Assembly: GCA_964415295.1 (NCBI GenBank) | Contig: CAYPYN010000002.1 | Coordinates: forward strand, 62,001 to 126,000 | Source: SB21 sp964415295 | GTDB lineage: Bacteria; CLD3; SB21 | DNA length: 64,000 nucleotides | Reading direction: 5' to 3' | Shown here: positions 17,182 through 25,455 of the stretch, in pieces | Numbering within the stretch: the first letter of the stretch is position 1 | Layout of the letters: each line of letters starts with the position of its first letter | The notes under the pieces: model-generated | What the model was told of the DNA's origin: nothing | What the model saw: the letters and a program-made list of their open reading frames with translations, nothing else | The model's database searches: none | Program-made: the position numbers and the translations under genes

Positions 17182-17864
17182 GGTTTTGTTCCGTAGGTTA
17201 ATTGATTCTTCTGCACGTAGGCATCAATCGCCGTTCGCCATGTATCCAATGACTTCTGCATCGCACGCACGATCGCCTTGGACGAGATAGTGGCACCGGT
17301 GATCGTCTCTACCTGATTGGGCTGGGTTTTCTTGCCAGTTTTCACGGGTTCGATCTTGGGATCAACGGCCAGCGCGGTGAAATTGGATACAAAATGTTTA
17401 TCCTTGTAGATCTTATCCCCTAAACCGGGTGTTTCCTTGCTGTCGAGTACTTCATAACCGATCACCATTTTTCCGACACCGTCAAAACCGTAGAGAATCC
17501 TAAGCATGTCGGCAAATCCCGGTTCGTTGCCGGGGATCGCAAAACCGATCACGGCGCCTTTTTCGTTGTACCCCAGAAAAATGCGAGGAACGGAACGATC
17601 GGACTGATTGACCTGCCTGACAAGCTGCCCGTTCTCGAGTATCATGGCCTCAAACTTGTTGCAACCCGGCAATACGCGGTATACCGCTTCCTGCAAAGCT
17701 TCCTCTTTATTACGTTCAATGATGGGCAGCGTGAATACGTACGCACAAACCAGAACCAATCCTGAAAAGAATCCGGCTACCGCCAGCGTCGCGATCATCT
17801 GAAAGGAACTGGTTTCCTTCGTGGATAAGACAGGTATCTCTGTATGTATCTTCTGTTCTTCCAT
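17178..17864 (-). CDS. rnfG: Rnf complex subunit G (covalent-FMN protein)
   Basis: 228 residues from the ATG at 17864, which overlaps the rnfD stop as TAATG; a longer frame upstream is out-of-frame read-through of rnfD. One N-terminal membrane anchor (about 22-45) is followed by an extracytoplasmic FMN-binding domain. It carries DSKETPGLGDKI at about 141-152 and the flavinylation motif ITGATISS with target Thr192. This is the ApbE substrate. Confidence 0.95.
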   Translation of the reverse strand: MEEQKIHTEIPVLSTKETSSFQMIATLAVAGFFSGLVLVCAYVFTLPIIERNKEEALQEAVYRVLPGCNKFEAMILENGQLVRQVNQSDRSVPRIFLGYNEKGAVIGFAIPGNEPGFADMLRILYGFDGVGKMVIGYEVLDSKETPGLGDKIYKDKHFVSNFTALAVDPKIEPVKTGKKTQPNQVETITGATISSKAIVRAMQKSLDTWRTAIDAYVQKNQLTYGTKP

Positions 17865-18865
17865 TATTTCGTTCCGTAAACCCGGTATGGCGTAACCCTG
17901 TTGATCAGCGGCGTTACGGCATTCATCAGCAATATGGCATACATCACGCCTTCCGGCAATCCTCCGAAGATGCGGATCAGCACGACCAGGAATCCTATAC
18001 CCGCGCCGAATATCCAGCACCCTTTGATCGTAAAGGGCGAAGTCACCGGATCGGTTGCCATGAACACAGCACCCAACAAAAGTCCGCCGGAGAATATCAT
18101 GTGCATCGGCGACGGGTAGATCGCGGGATTGACCAGATGCAGGATGCCCGATAGTAGTGCGGTTGCGGTCAAGATGGAAACCGGTATGTGCCAGTTGAAT
18201 ATCTTTCTCATAGCCAGATAAATGCCGACAAGGATGATGATCAGTCCGGAAGTTTCGCCGAGTGAACCGGCGGTATTCCCGATCATCAGATTAAATAGGT
18301 CCGTAGCTTCGTGCTGGAATTTCATCGCTGAAAGCGGCGTGGCTCCCGTGAGGGCGTCCACTTTTTCTCCCTGGAAAAATGGAATGGCCAGATTAGCACC
18401 GCGCGCCGATAAAAATTGACCGTCCGGAGCCGACCACGTGGTAATGGCTGTGGGAAAAGCCGCTTGCAGAAAGGCCCGGCCGATCAGCGCCGGATTGAAA
18501 ATGTTCTGTCCCAATCCGCCCCAGATCACTTTGCCCAGAACAACGGCGGCAATGCCTCCCAAGAACGCCATCCAGAGCGGAAATCCCGGCGGCAGGGTCA
18601 GCGCGAATAAAAGCCCCGTGATCAAGGCGCTTCCGTCTTTCAGCGATTTGTAACGCGGTTTATCATTTGAGAAGAACCATTCTGTCGCAAAGCAGGACGC
18701 TACGCCGGTTGCGCACAGCAGGAAAGTGCTCAATCCGAAAAAATAATAAGCTGCGCCGATAACCGGGATGAGGGCGAAAACAACCTGGTACATGATCCAA
18801 GGCGTGCTCACCTCATCATGCAGAAATGGAGACGTTGAAAGATTCAATTTAGACCGGTCTTCCAT
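17864..18865 (-). CDS. rnfD: Rnf complex subunit D (covalent-FMN membrane protein)
   Basis: 333 residues from the ATG at 18865, overlapping the rnfC stop as TGATG. It is a polytopic membrane protein with about nine or ten helices. Family landmarks are STPWIMYQVVFALIP, WGGLGQNIFNPALIGRAFL and the flavinylation motif ALTGATPL with target Thr176. The C-terminal VMYAILLMNAVTPLINR is also conserved. RnfD and its NqrB homologue carry one covalent FMN and lie on the ion-translocation path. Confidence 0.95.
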   Translation of the reverse strand: MEDRSKLNLSTSPFLHDEVSTPWIMYQVVFALIPVIGAAYYFFGLSTFLLCATGVASCFATEWFFSNDKPRYKSLKDGSALITGLLFALTLPPGFPLWMAFLGGIAAVVLGKVIWGGLGQNIFNPALIGRAFLQAAFPTAITTWSAPDGQFLSARGANLAIPFFQGEKVDALTGATPLSAMKFQHEATDLFNLMIGNTAGSLGETSGLIIILVGIYLAMRKIFNWHIPVSILTATALLSGILHLVNPAIYPSPMHMIFSGGLLLGAVFMATDPVTSPFTIKGCWIFGAGIGFLVVLIRIFGGLPEGVMYAILLMNAVTPLINRVTPYRVYGTK

Positions 18866-20208
18866 CAGTTCTTTGCCCTTCGTTCCCGAATAATACTTTT
18901 TGCCACGCGAAAACTCTGCACTAACGGAATGCCCGACGGGCAGACGAACGAGCATGACGCGCATTCAAAACAATCCATGATATGCAGCGGTTCCATATCC
19001 TCGTACAATCCTTTTCTCGCCAGAAGTCCCATTACGGAAGGATTGAGATACATCGGACAGACTTCCACGCAGCGCGCACAGCGGATGCATTTGTATTCCG
19101 TCATATCCTGAACTTCATTATCCGTCAACACCAGAACGCCGGAAATACCTTTGGTCACCGGCACGTCGAGCGACTTCTGGGCAATGCCCATCATCGGCCC
19201 GCCGAGCAGGATGCGAACGGCTTTGCTGGTCACTCCGCCGCAATAGTCGATCAGATGTTTGATAGGTGTTCCTACGGGAACCATCAGATTCGCCGGACGC
19301 CGAATGGCCGTTCCCGTCACCGTCACCACGCGTTCGATCAGAGGAACCGACTGCGTGAAATACTGGGCCAGCGCCACCAGAGTTCCGACGTTGGAAACCA
19401 GCGTCTCAATATCAATAGGCAGTTTACCGGATGGAACTTCTTTGTCGAGCACCGCTTTGATCAGCATTTTTTCCGCACCTTGCGGGTATTTGACTTTCAG
19501 ACCGATGACTTCATAGGTCACGTTCTGCTTTTTAACTTCTTCTTTCAGAACACGGATCGCATCGGGCTTATTATTCTCAATGCCTATATAAACTTTTTCC
19601 GCCGGTATGAAATGGCGCATGATCGTCAGGCCTTCGACCAGCTCTTTCGCAAATTCGACCATGATGCGGTGGTCGGCGGTCAGGAAAGGTTCGCATTCGC
19701 ATCCGTTGGCGATGATGTAATTGCAGCGCTTGCCTTCGGGAATGGAGAATTTCACATGCGCCGGAAAACCCGCGCCGCCGAGGCCCACGAGTCCGGCCTG
19801 CTGAACGCCGTCTACAAATTCCTTGAACGAAAGATCCTGCCACGGACGCGGCTTCGGCATATCCACGGTCTGCGCAGAAAAAGGATCGGCCTTGATCTTG
19901 ATCGCCTGAACAAGCAATCCGTTGGGATGTTCACCGAGCTCGATCGCCGTAATCGTTCCGGTGACGGGAGCGTGCTGCGCCACAGACACAAAAGAAGCCG
20001 GTTTGGCGATCATCTGTCCGCGTTTCACGTGCTGGCCTTTTTGTACGATCGGGATCGAAGGCGCACCGGCGTGCTGGGAAAGCGGAACCACATACTCATC
20101 CACAAAGGGCATACGTTCCACGGCCAAAGTGCCGGTGAATTCTTTATACTCTTCCGGATGAACCCCGTGGTGAAAGGTCAAACGTTCTGTTGAATGATTA
20201 TCTGTCAT
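18865..20208 (-). CDS. rnfC: Rnf complex subunit C (NADH-binding)
   Basis: 447 residues, cytoplasmic. The NuoF-like core has GLVGLGGAGFPAHVKF and IIANGCECEPFLTADHR for NAD/FMN binding. The C-terminus has two 4Fe-4S motifs: C374/C377/C380/C384 (CIRCARCVEVCP) and C413/C416/C419/C423 (CFECASCSFVCP). It is shorter than enterobacterial RnfC, lacking the long Ala/Lys tail, as is normal outside gammaproteobacteria. It starts 3 bases after the 1443-residue gene, in the same transcript. Confidence 0.95.
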   Translation of the reverse strand: MTDNHSTERLTFHHGVHPEEYKEFTGTLAVERMPFVDEYVVPLSQHAGAPSIPIVQKGQHVKRGQMIAKPASFVSVAQHAPVTGTITAIELGEHPNGLLVQAIKIKADPFSAQTVDMPKPRPWQDLSFKEFVDGVQQAGLVGLGGAGFPAHVKFSIPEGKRCNYIIANGCECEPFLTADHRIMVEFAKELVEGLTIMRHFIPAEKVYIGIENNKPDAIRVLKEEVKKQNVTYEVIGLKVKYPQGAEKMLIKAVLDKEVPSGKLPIDIETLVSNVGTLVALAQYFTQSVPLIERVVTVTGTAIRRPANLMVPVGTPIKHLIDYCGGVTSKAVRILLGGPMMGIAQKSLDVPVTKGISGVLVLTDNEVQDMTEYKCIRCARCVEVCPMYLNPSVMGLLARKGLYEDMEPLHIMDCFECASCSFVCPSGIPLVQSFRVAKSIIRERRAKN

Positions 20209-20211
20209 AGT

Positions 20212-23200
20212 TCAATTCTTGTGACCGTAACCCGACAGTTCCATCAATTTATCCCGCAGTTTCGCTTTGACGGATTCCATCTGTGCGTTTTCCTGCGACC
20301 GAAGCTTTTCCTCGTATTCCGCCTTGATTTGTTCCAAAGCCGTATTCTGCTTGGCTGTCCATTCTTCGTCCAGGCGTTCTTTCAGTTTCTGCGGATACGG
20401 CGTGAGCATACCGGCGATCTCGCGGAGCGTTCTCCACGATAGATGCGCCGCTTCGGCGGCCCGCATGATTTCAGACGGAACTTCATACTTCATTGTCCGA
20501 TCCTGTTCCCCGATCCTGAGAACGCAGCACCGCTTGCCCGGACGATCATTTTCAGCAAGTGACAGATACTCGTTCATCGCCATGCCGTTTCTGTCATCGT
20601 CCGGTAATGCAGCGAAGGCATCACGGTATTCTTTCTGTTCGAACGCCCAATCGGCGAAGGTAACTATGTAATTACCGCCTGAATAACTGACCGGCTTCGA
20701 AAAATCATCATACGATTCCGGGTTCGCGCCAAGATCCATGGACTCGGAATACAGCGGTTTCTTGTCGCTTGGTATAAAACGCAGCGCCGGGAAGGCTCGC
20801 GAACGAAGCGCCAATTGAAACATGGATGGATAATGCATGGCGATATCCGCCGGAGCATCCGGAGTCAGAACCCTGAAGAGCCCGGGATCGGCATGACGCA
20901 GGCCTTCGGTCAGCCCTTTGAAAAGATGTGCCGGATCGGCCAGCGAGGCCTGAAGGAAATAACATTTCTTAAGCGACAATATCGATGTAGTAAGAGCCAT
21001 TTGCTCTTGCCGGCTTTGGGCAGAACTCTTCACCGGATCGAACACAAATATTTTGACAGGCAGTTCCGAAGTCAGAAGTTCGATCACCGATGGCACGTTC
21101 ATTCCGGAGATCATAGCGGGATCGACAAAAAGCAGAACCGGAGGCACCATAGACTTTTCGGCCTCATTCAGATCGCTCCACGCAAGGCGCGCGATCTTAG
21201 CGTCATGCACATGCGGTTGATACTGATTTTGCGACTCGAGTTCCGCGCGGCGCAGTAATTTGATATTGTCCAACATTTGCCGCACGTGACCTCTTACCAG
21301 GCCCAATATGAACGGCGCCGACGAAGGATCGTCCATTACGATGGCCGGTGAGGTGAATACGTTGAACGGCACCGATTTAGCCCAGTTCAATCCGTCGGAG
21401 CTGGACAGAACCGCGCCGAAACGGGATCGGCCTGTTCCTGCCGGACCTTTGGAGAGAACGAATGACAACTGCTTCAGATCTTTGATCAGTCCGGCTACCC
21501 GTTCCACCCAGGCCGTTTCGATCACGCCGAATCGCTGGGTCTCGCTCAGTTTAGCCATGACATTATCTACAGTGACCCGTGCGGTTTCACCGGACAAACT
21601 GTTCAAAAGATTCTCGACATTGGCGATCGGCAGTGCGTCCTTCAGTTTGTTCTGGATCTTGTCGGTCAGGTTCTGAATGTATTGATCGATCTCTTTCAAT
21701 CTCTGATTGATCTCCGACTGCCGCATCGATTCCGTCACCGACGCGATCACATGCATCATGATCTTCTGCGAAACGCCGTCCTTTGAAGCGATGCCGCCGG
21801 CCATGGACATATAATAATTACGGCTCAGCATGATCGCCGCGATCGGATCATACGTGTCATCTTTGATAAGGGTTTGTATGATATCTCCGCCGGTATCGGG
21901 CAGTTGTTCCCACACGCGGAAAGCGGATCGATGTGTATGCGATCGTTCCGCGCTTTGCGGCACCATCTCCAACGCGCCATCCGTGCATACATTGACGCAC
22001 ATTCCGCAGCCGGTACAGGCCTGAGGGTTGATCACGGCAGAATAAAGCAGACCGCTGCCTTTCATCTGGGACTCCGTCCGAGTGAAGAATCGATCCGTGG
22101 CCGAAACCGGCAGTTCGCGGACAAAATTTTCAACGGTCTTGATCTCTCCGGTTAAAGCCGTCAGTTTTTCGCCTTCGATCTTCATTTGTGCAGCTAATTT
22201 TTCTGAAGAAGCCTGAAGAACGTCGGTGATCGAATATAGGTCTTTCACACCGGAAATCGCTTGGTTGATCAGTTTCGACAAATTTTTGATAACGGGCGGC
22301 GTCAGTTGATTCATGACAGTTCCCGCCGCCTGGGCCTTTTCAACCGCCGTTTTGATCATCGCTTCCGCGGAGATCACGATCGCCGGCATGGCCGATTCCG
22401 GGCAATACACGGAGCATTGTCCGCATCCGGTACACTTTTCCGGTGAGATAACGGGAATGAAAGAACGCGCCGCTCCTGCATCGGCAAAATTAGCCGTCGC
22501 CGCCGGCATGACAGGCACTGCTTGCAAAGGATCGGCCACTAATTCGCCCGTCTTCCCCTGCTCATAAAATATCCCCGTACGGTCGTAGAACTGGGAAACC
22601 TTGGAGTACGGCGGCCCGTGATCCTCATAGCGGCGCAGGGTCAGCGGTAATTCTTTGACCGCGGCCTGTTTTACAGACAACGCCGCTGATTCCAGTTTTT
22701 TTATTTCGGTCAGGCCTTTGGTAAAATGGTCTTTATTGCTATCCGATAAAACGATCCCTAATTCGTTCGTTACGAATTTTTCAAAATTCGCGGCTTCGGA
22801 TTCGGCAACGGTTTCATTGAAGAACGGCGCGGTCGGCGTTAGCATAACTCCCTGCAGCCATTCGGGATCTTCAACGGCACCTACAACGTGTTTTAAGTGC
22901 AATTTAAGTTCAGATACTTTCGATCGAACGGAATCTTCCAGTTCAATGACCTCTCCTTCATGACCGGATACGATCAAAACCGTTGCGCCGTTTTTCAAGC
23001 GGCCAAGACTGCCGGGACGATTGATAGAGACGGCATCCGTAATAAGGCAATCGATATCGTTCTCTTTTTCCAGAGTATACGGCCACGGTTCTCGGGTTAA
23101 ACTTAACTGTTTATCACCGGCCTTGACACGGGCCTTCAACCTGAATGCCAGCCATTCCGCGGCAGACTCTACAGAATCCATACTCTGTGGATGAGAGAAA

Positions 23201-24543
23201 CCAATGGAAAACGTTTTATCAGAGGAGATTTCCGACTTTTCGGCGGCTTTCAACATGCGGCTTTCGAGCGCCGGGAAATCGCGATTCAGATTTTGCAACA
23301 ATATCTGCTGTTTGGGATACGAGGATGATTGGCGGGTAAGTTGCGAGCCAATAAAGAACCGCCTCTTACCTCCTTCAGCCATGTTCTCAAAAACAGAGAC
23401 AAGATCGACATAATTCAGTTCTCCGTAGCGTCCGGCATATAACGTCGGCCGCTCACGTTCGCTGAGAGAAGGAAGTTCAGGATAAACCAGTGTTTTCTTA
23501 TTGGAGGAATTCTGAACAGCTTTGTCCAGTGCAGACAGAACGTCCGTATACAACACGCTTTCGTTTTCAGCGCTCAGACTTTCAAGTATGGTCACGGCCT
23601 TCTTGCCGCGAAGTCGTTCACAGATCTCAGATTCAGGAAATGGCTTTGAAACATTCACATTCAAACAGCCGGCTTTGATCTTTTTTGATCTCAAATGATC
23701 CACAACCGCTGCGGCTTTTTGAAACGCGCTTCCTTGAACGATCAATATGTATTCCGCATCATTCATCTTATGTGAAGTGACGCCTGAGTAGTTTCGGCCC
23801 GTCAGTTTGCCGAATTCCGTACAAGCCTGCATCAGAATCGAGGAAGCGGAATCCCCGATGTAGATATCGTGTGCTGCCTTCTCCAGGGTCATGGCGCCGG
23901 GGTCTTTTGAAACGCCATTGATCGTCGGATAATCAAAATGGAACCAATTCGGAATGCGGCGGCGTGTCTTTCCGAAGATCATTTTTTGCGCCGTATTCGG
24001 ACATTCGACGAAATCGTCAGCATCGCCCAGAAATCCGATCAGGGTTTTCGGATCAGGTATATGGACGTTTTCGAAGACGGCATTATCGTAAGCCACTACG
24101 ACGGGTATCATCGCCTGTTCGGCTGTTTTATGTGCAATAATGGTAAGATCCACAGTTTCCTGAACGCAGGACGAACGAAGAAGAATACAGCCGGTTCCGG
24201 CAATCGCCTTCAGAAGTTCGGGATCGGAAACATCCGCATGAATAACATAAGGCACATGACGGCGAACGGCTTCCATCAAAGATGTGAGTTCACGGCCGGT
24301 ATTCTTCGAATCCATTTGGCCTGAAGCCCTTAAGCCGGACATGGCCAGCCCCATGGCAAACGATGCACCGGCGTTTTGCACGCTGCTTCCGATCAGCGGC
24401 CGCCCAAAGATATTTTGACGGCTTGATGATACCGGATCCGTAAGACTTTCACTAACAGCCGATTCGATGATCCGAATCGCTTGCGATCCATTGGCTGTTA
24501 TGCTTTTGCCCACGACCAGATCGCTATTTCTTTCTAACCTCAT
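20212..24543 (-). CDS. Giant PFOR-like multidomain iron-sulphur protein within the rnf operon
   Basis: 1443 residues. Residues about 50-180 resemble the first (pyrimidine-side) domain of pyruvate:ferredoxin oxidoreductase (ASFAMGLAMSGLRASG, then VQETVDLTIIAHKTAEQAMIPVVVAYD). Residues 255-340 resemble PFOR domain II (EYILIVQGSAFQKAAAVVDHL). Residues 395-560 may be a diverged gamma-type domain. Two ferredoxin motifs follow, C704/C707/C710/C714 and C843/C846/C849/C853, split by about 130 helical residues. Residues 1030-1210 share motifs with the 853-residue neighbour (YQP-V/I-HD and PPVL). The tail is a coiled coil. I see no GDG...N thiamine-diphosphate motif, so catalysis on its own is doubtful. 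The start overlaps rnfB by 4 bases (ATGA). Probably an electron-transfer scaffold docking ferredoxin-linked chemistry onto Rnf; this is inference. Confidence 0.8.
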   Translation of the reverse strand: MRLERNSDLVVGKSITANGSQAIRIIESAVSESLTDPVSSSRQNIFGRPLIGSSVQNAGASFAMGLAMSGLRASGQMDSKNTGRELTSLMEAVRRHVPYVIHADVSDPELLKAIAGTGCILLRSSCVQETVDLTIIAHKTAEQAMIPVVVAYDNAVFENVHIPDPKTLIGFLGDADDFVECPNTAQKMIFGKTRRRIPNWFHFDYPTINGVSKDPGAMTLEKAAHDIYIGDSASSILMQACTEFGKLTGRNYSGVTSHKMNDAEYILIVQGSAFQKAAAVVDHLRSKKIKAGCLNVNVSKPFPESEICERLRGKKAVTILESLSAENESVLYTDVLSALDKAVQNSSNKKTLVYPELPSLSERERPTLYAGRYGELNYVDLVSVFENMAEGGKRRFFIGSQLTRQSSSYPKQQILLQNLNRDFPALESRMLKAAEKSEISSDKTFSIGFSHPQSMDSVESAAEWLAFRLKARVKAGDKQLSLTREPWPYTLEKENDIDCLITDAVSINRPGSLGRLKNGATVLIVSGHEGEVIELEDSVRSKVSELKLHLKHVVGAVEDPEWLQGVMLTPTAPFFNETVAESEAANFEKFVTNELGIVLSDSNKDHFTKGLTEIKKLESAALSVKQAAVKELPLTLRRYEDHGPPYSKVSQFYDRTGIFYEQGKTGELVADPLQAVPVMPAATANFADAGAARSFIPVISPEKCTGCGQCSVYCPESAMPAIVISAEAMIKTAVEKAQAAGTVMNQLTPPVIKNLSKLINQAISGVKDLYSITDVLQASSEKLAAQMKIEGEKLTALTGEIKTVENFVRELPVSATDRFFTRTESQMKGSGLLYSAVINPQACTGCGMCVNVCTDGALEMVPQSAERSHTHRSAFRVWEQLPDTGGDIIQTLIKDDTYDPIAAIMLSRNYYMSMAGGIASKDGVSQKIMMHVIASVTESMRQSEINQRLKEIDQYIQNLTDKIQNKLKDALPIANVENLLNSLSGETARVTVDNVMAKLSETQRFGVIETAWVERVAGLIKDLKQLSFVLSKGPAGTGRSRFGAVLSSSDGLNWAKSVPFNVFTSPAIVMDDPSSAPFILGLVRGHVRQMLDNIKLLRRAELESQNQYQPHVHDAKIARLAWSDLNEAEKSMVPPVLLFVDPAMISGMNVPSVIELLTSELPVKIFVFDPVKSSAQSRQEQMALTTSILSLKKCYFLQASLADPAHLFKGLTEGLRHADPGLFRVLTPDAPADIAMHYPSMFQLALRSRAFPALRFIPSDKKPLYSESMDLGANPESYDDFSKPVSYSGGNYIVTFADWAFEQKEYRDAFAALPDDDRNGMAMNEYLSLAENDRPGKRCCVLRIGEQDRTMKYEVPSEIMRAAEAAHLSWRTLREIAGMLTPYPQKLKERLDEEWTAKQNTALEQIKAEYEEKLRSQENAQMESVKAKLRDKLMELSGYGHKN

Positions 24544-25418
24544 CTTAATTCTTCCTCAGGTATGATTTCAACCCGGCCAACCGGCAATAAGGTGGTTGGT
24601 TTCTTATTGAATTGTTTTCCTTCGACCCATACGATCGCGTTCGTCGGGCAGCGCCGCGTGGCGTCGGGAGTTGCCAGTTCGTTCTTACTATAGTCAATGA
24701 CCGGCAGATTGTTCTTCATTTGTATAAGTCCCGGCGCCGCATCGGATACGCAGCGGGTACACGCATTGCAGGCGACGGAACAACGTTCCAGCGCATCGTC
24801 GCCCTCCAGAAGGGATTTGCACTGCACAATGAGCTTCTGGCTTACCGGCATGATGACAAAAAGATTCTTTGGACATATCTCGACGCAGTCGTTGCAGCAG
24901 GTACATAATTCCGGCGTTACGACCGGCAGACCGTCCTCGTTCATCGTGATAGCTTTGAATTCGCAGACGTGTTCGCAGTCCGCAAGACCCAGGCAGCCCC
25001 AGACGCAATCTTTGGGACCGCCGGTCACCATCGCGGCGCTGCGGCAGGTTCTCTGCCCTAAGTAGTCGGCTTGATTGTGGCTTTCTTGCTTCCCGCCGGC
25101 GCATAATACCCGCGCCGTACGCTTTTCCTCATGTCCTGCGGCGACGCCGAGGAATGCGGCAATAGACTCCACTGCGGTTGGTGAACTGACCGTACATTTT
25201 CCCGGGGCGGATTCTCCGACAACAAGGCTCTCCGCAAACGCATGACAGCCGGGCTTACCGCAGCCGCCGCAGTTCGTTCCGGGCAGCATGCCTTCCACCT
25301 GCTCAATGCGCGGATCTTCGTATACGCGGAGTTTCTTGTAGGCGACCGCAAGAAGGATCGCAAAGAATACCCCGAGTCCTACCATGATGATGACGGCAAC
25401 TATTATTTCTCCAACCAC
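24540..25418 (-). CDS. rnfB: Rnf complex subunit B (ferredoxin-input subunit)
   Basis: 292 residues. An N-terminal membrane anchor (residues 4-27) is followed by the Fe-S domain C50/C53/C58/C75 (CGGCGKPGCHAFAESLV), the RnfB signature. Further cysteine groups (CVWGCLGLADCEHVC, CTCCNDCVEICP and C-terminal singles such as ACNACTRC) form additional 4Fe-4S sites. RnfB accepts electrons from reduced ferredoxin. In most rnf operons rnfB is first or last; here it is separated from rnfC by the 1443-residue gene and preceded by the 853-residue gene. Confidence 0.93.
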   Translation of the reverse strand: MVGEIIVAVIIMVGLGVFFAILLAVAYKKLRVYEDPRIEQVEGMLPGTNCGGCGKPGCHAFAESLVVGESAPGKCTVSSPTAVESIAAFLGVAAGHEEKRTARVLCAGGKQESHNQADYLGQRTCRSAAMVTGGPKDCVWGCLGLADCEHVCEFKAITMNEDGLPVVTPELCTCCNDCVEICPKNLFVIMPVSQKLIVQCKSLLEGDDALERCSVACNACTRCVSDAAPGLIQMKNNLPVIDYSKNELATPDATRRCPTNAIVWVEGKQFNKKPTTLLPVGRVEIIPEEELR

Positions 25419-25455
25419 GATCGATTCCTGACTTGAGGCCTGCAGGCCTGCAATC

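Noticed and set aside
18982..20193. Long plus-strand open frame (about 400 codons) opposite rnfC
   Set aside because: Fully antisense to a certain rnfC; Arg/His/Asp-rich composition is that of a shadow frame.
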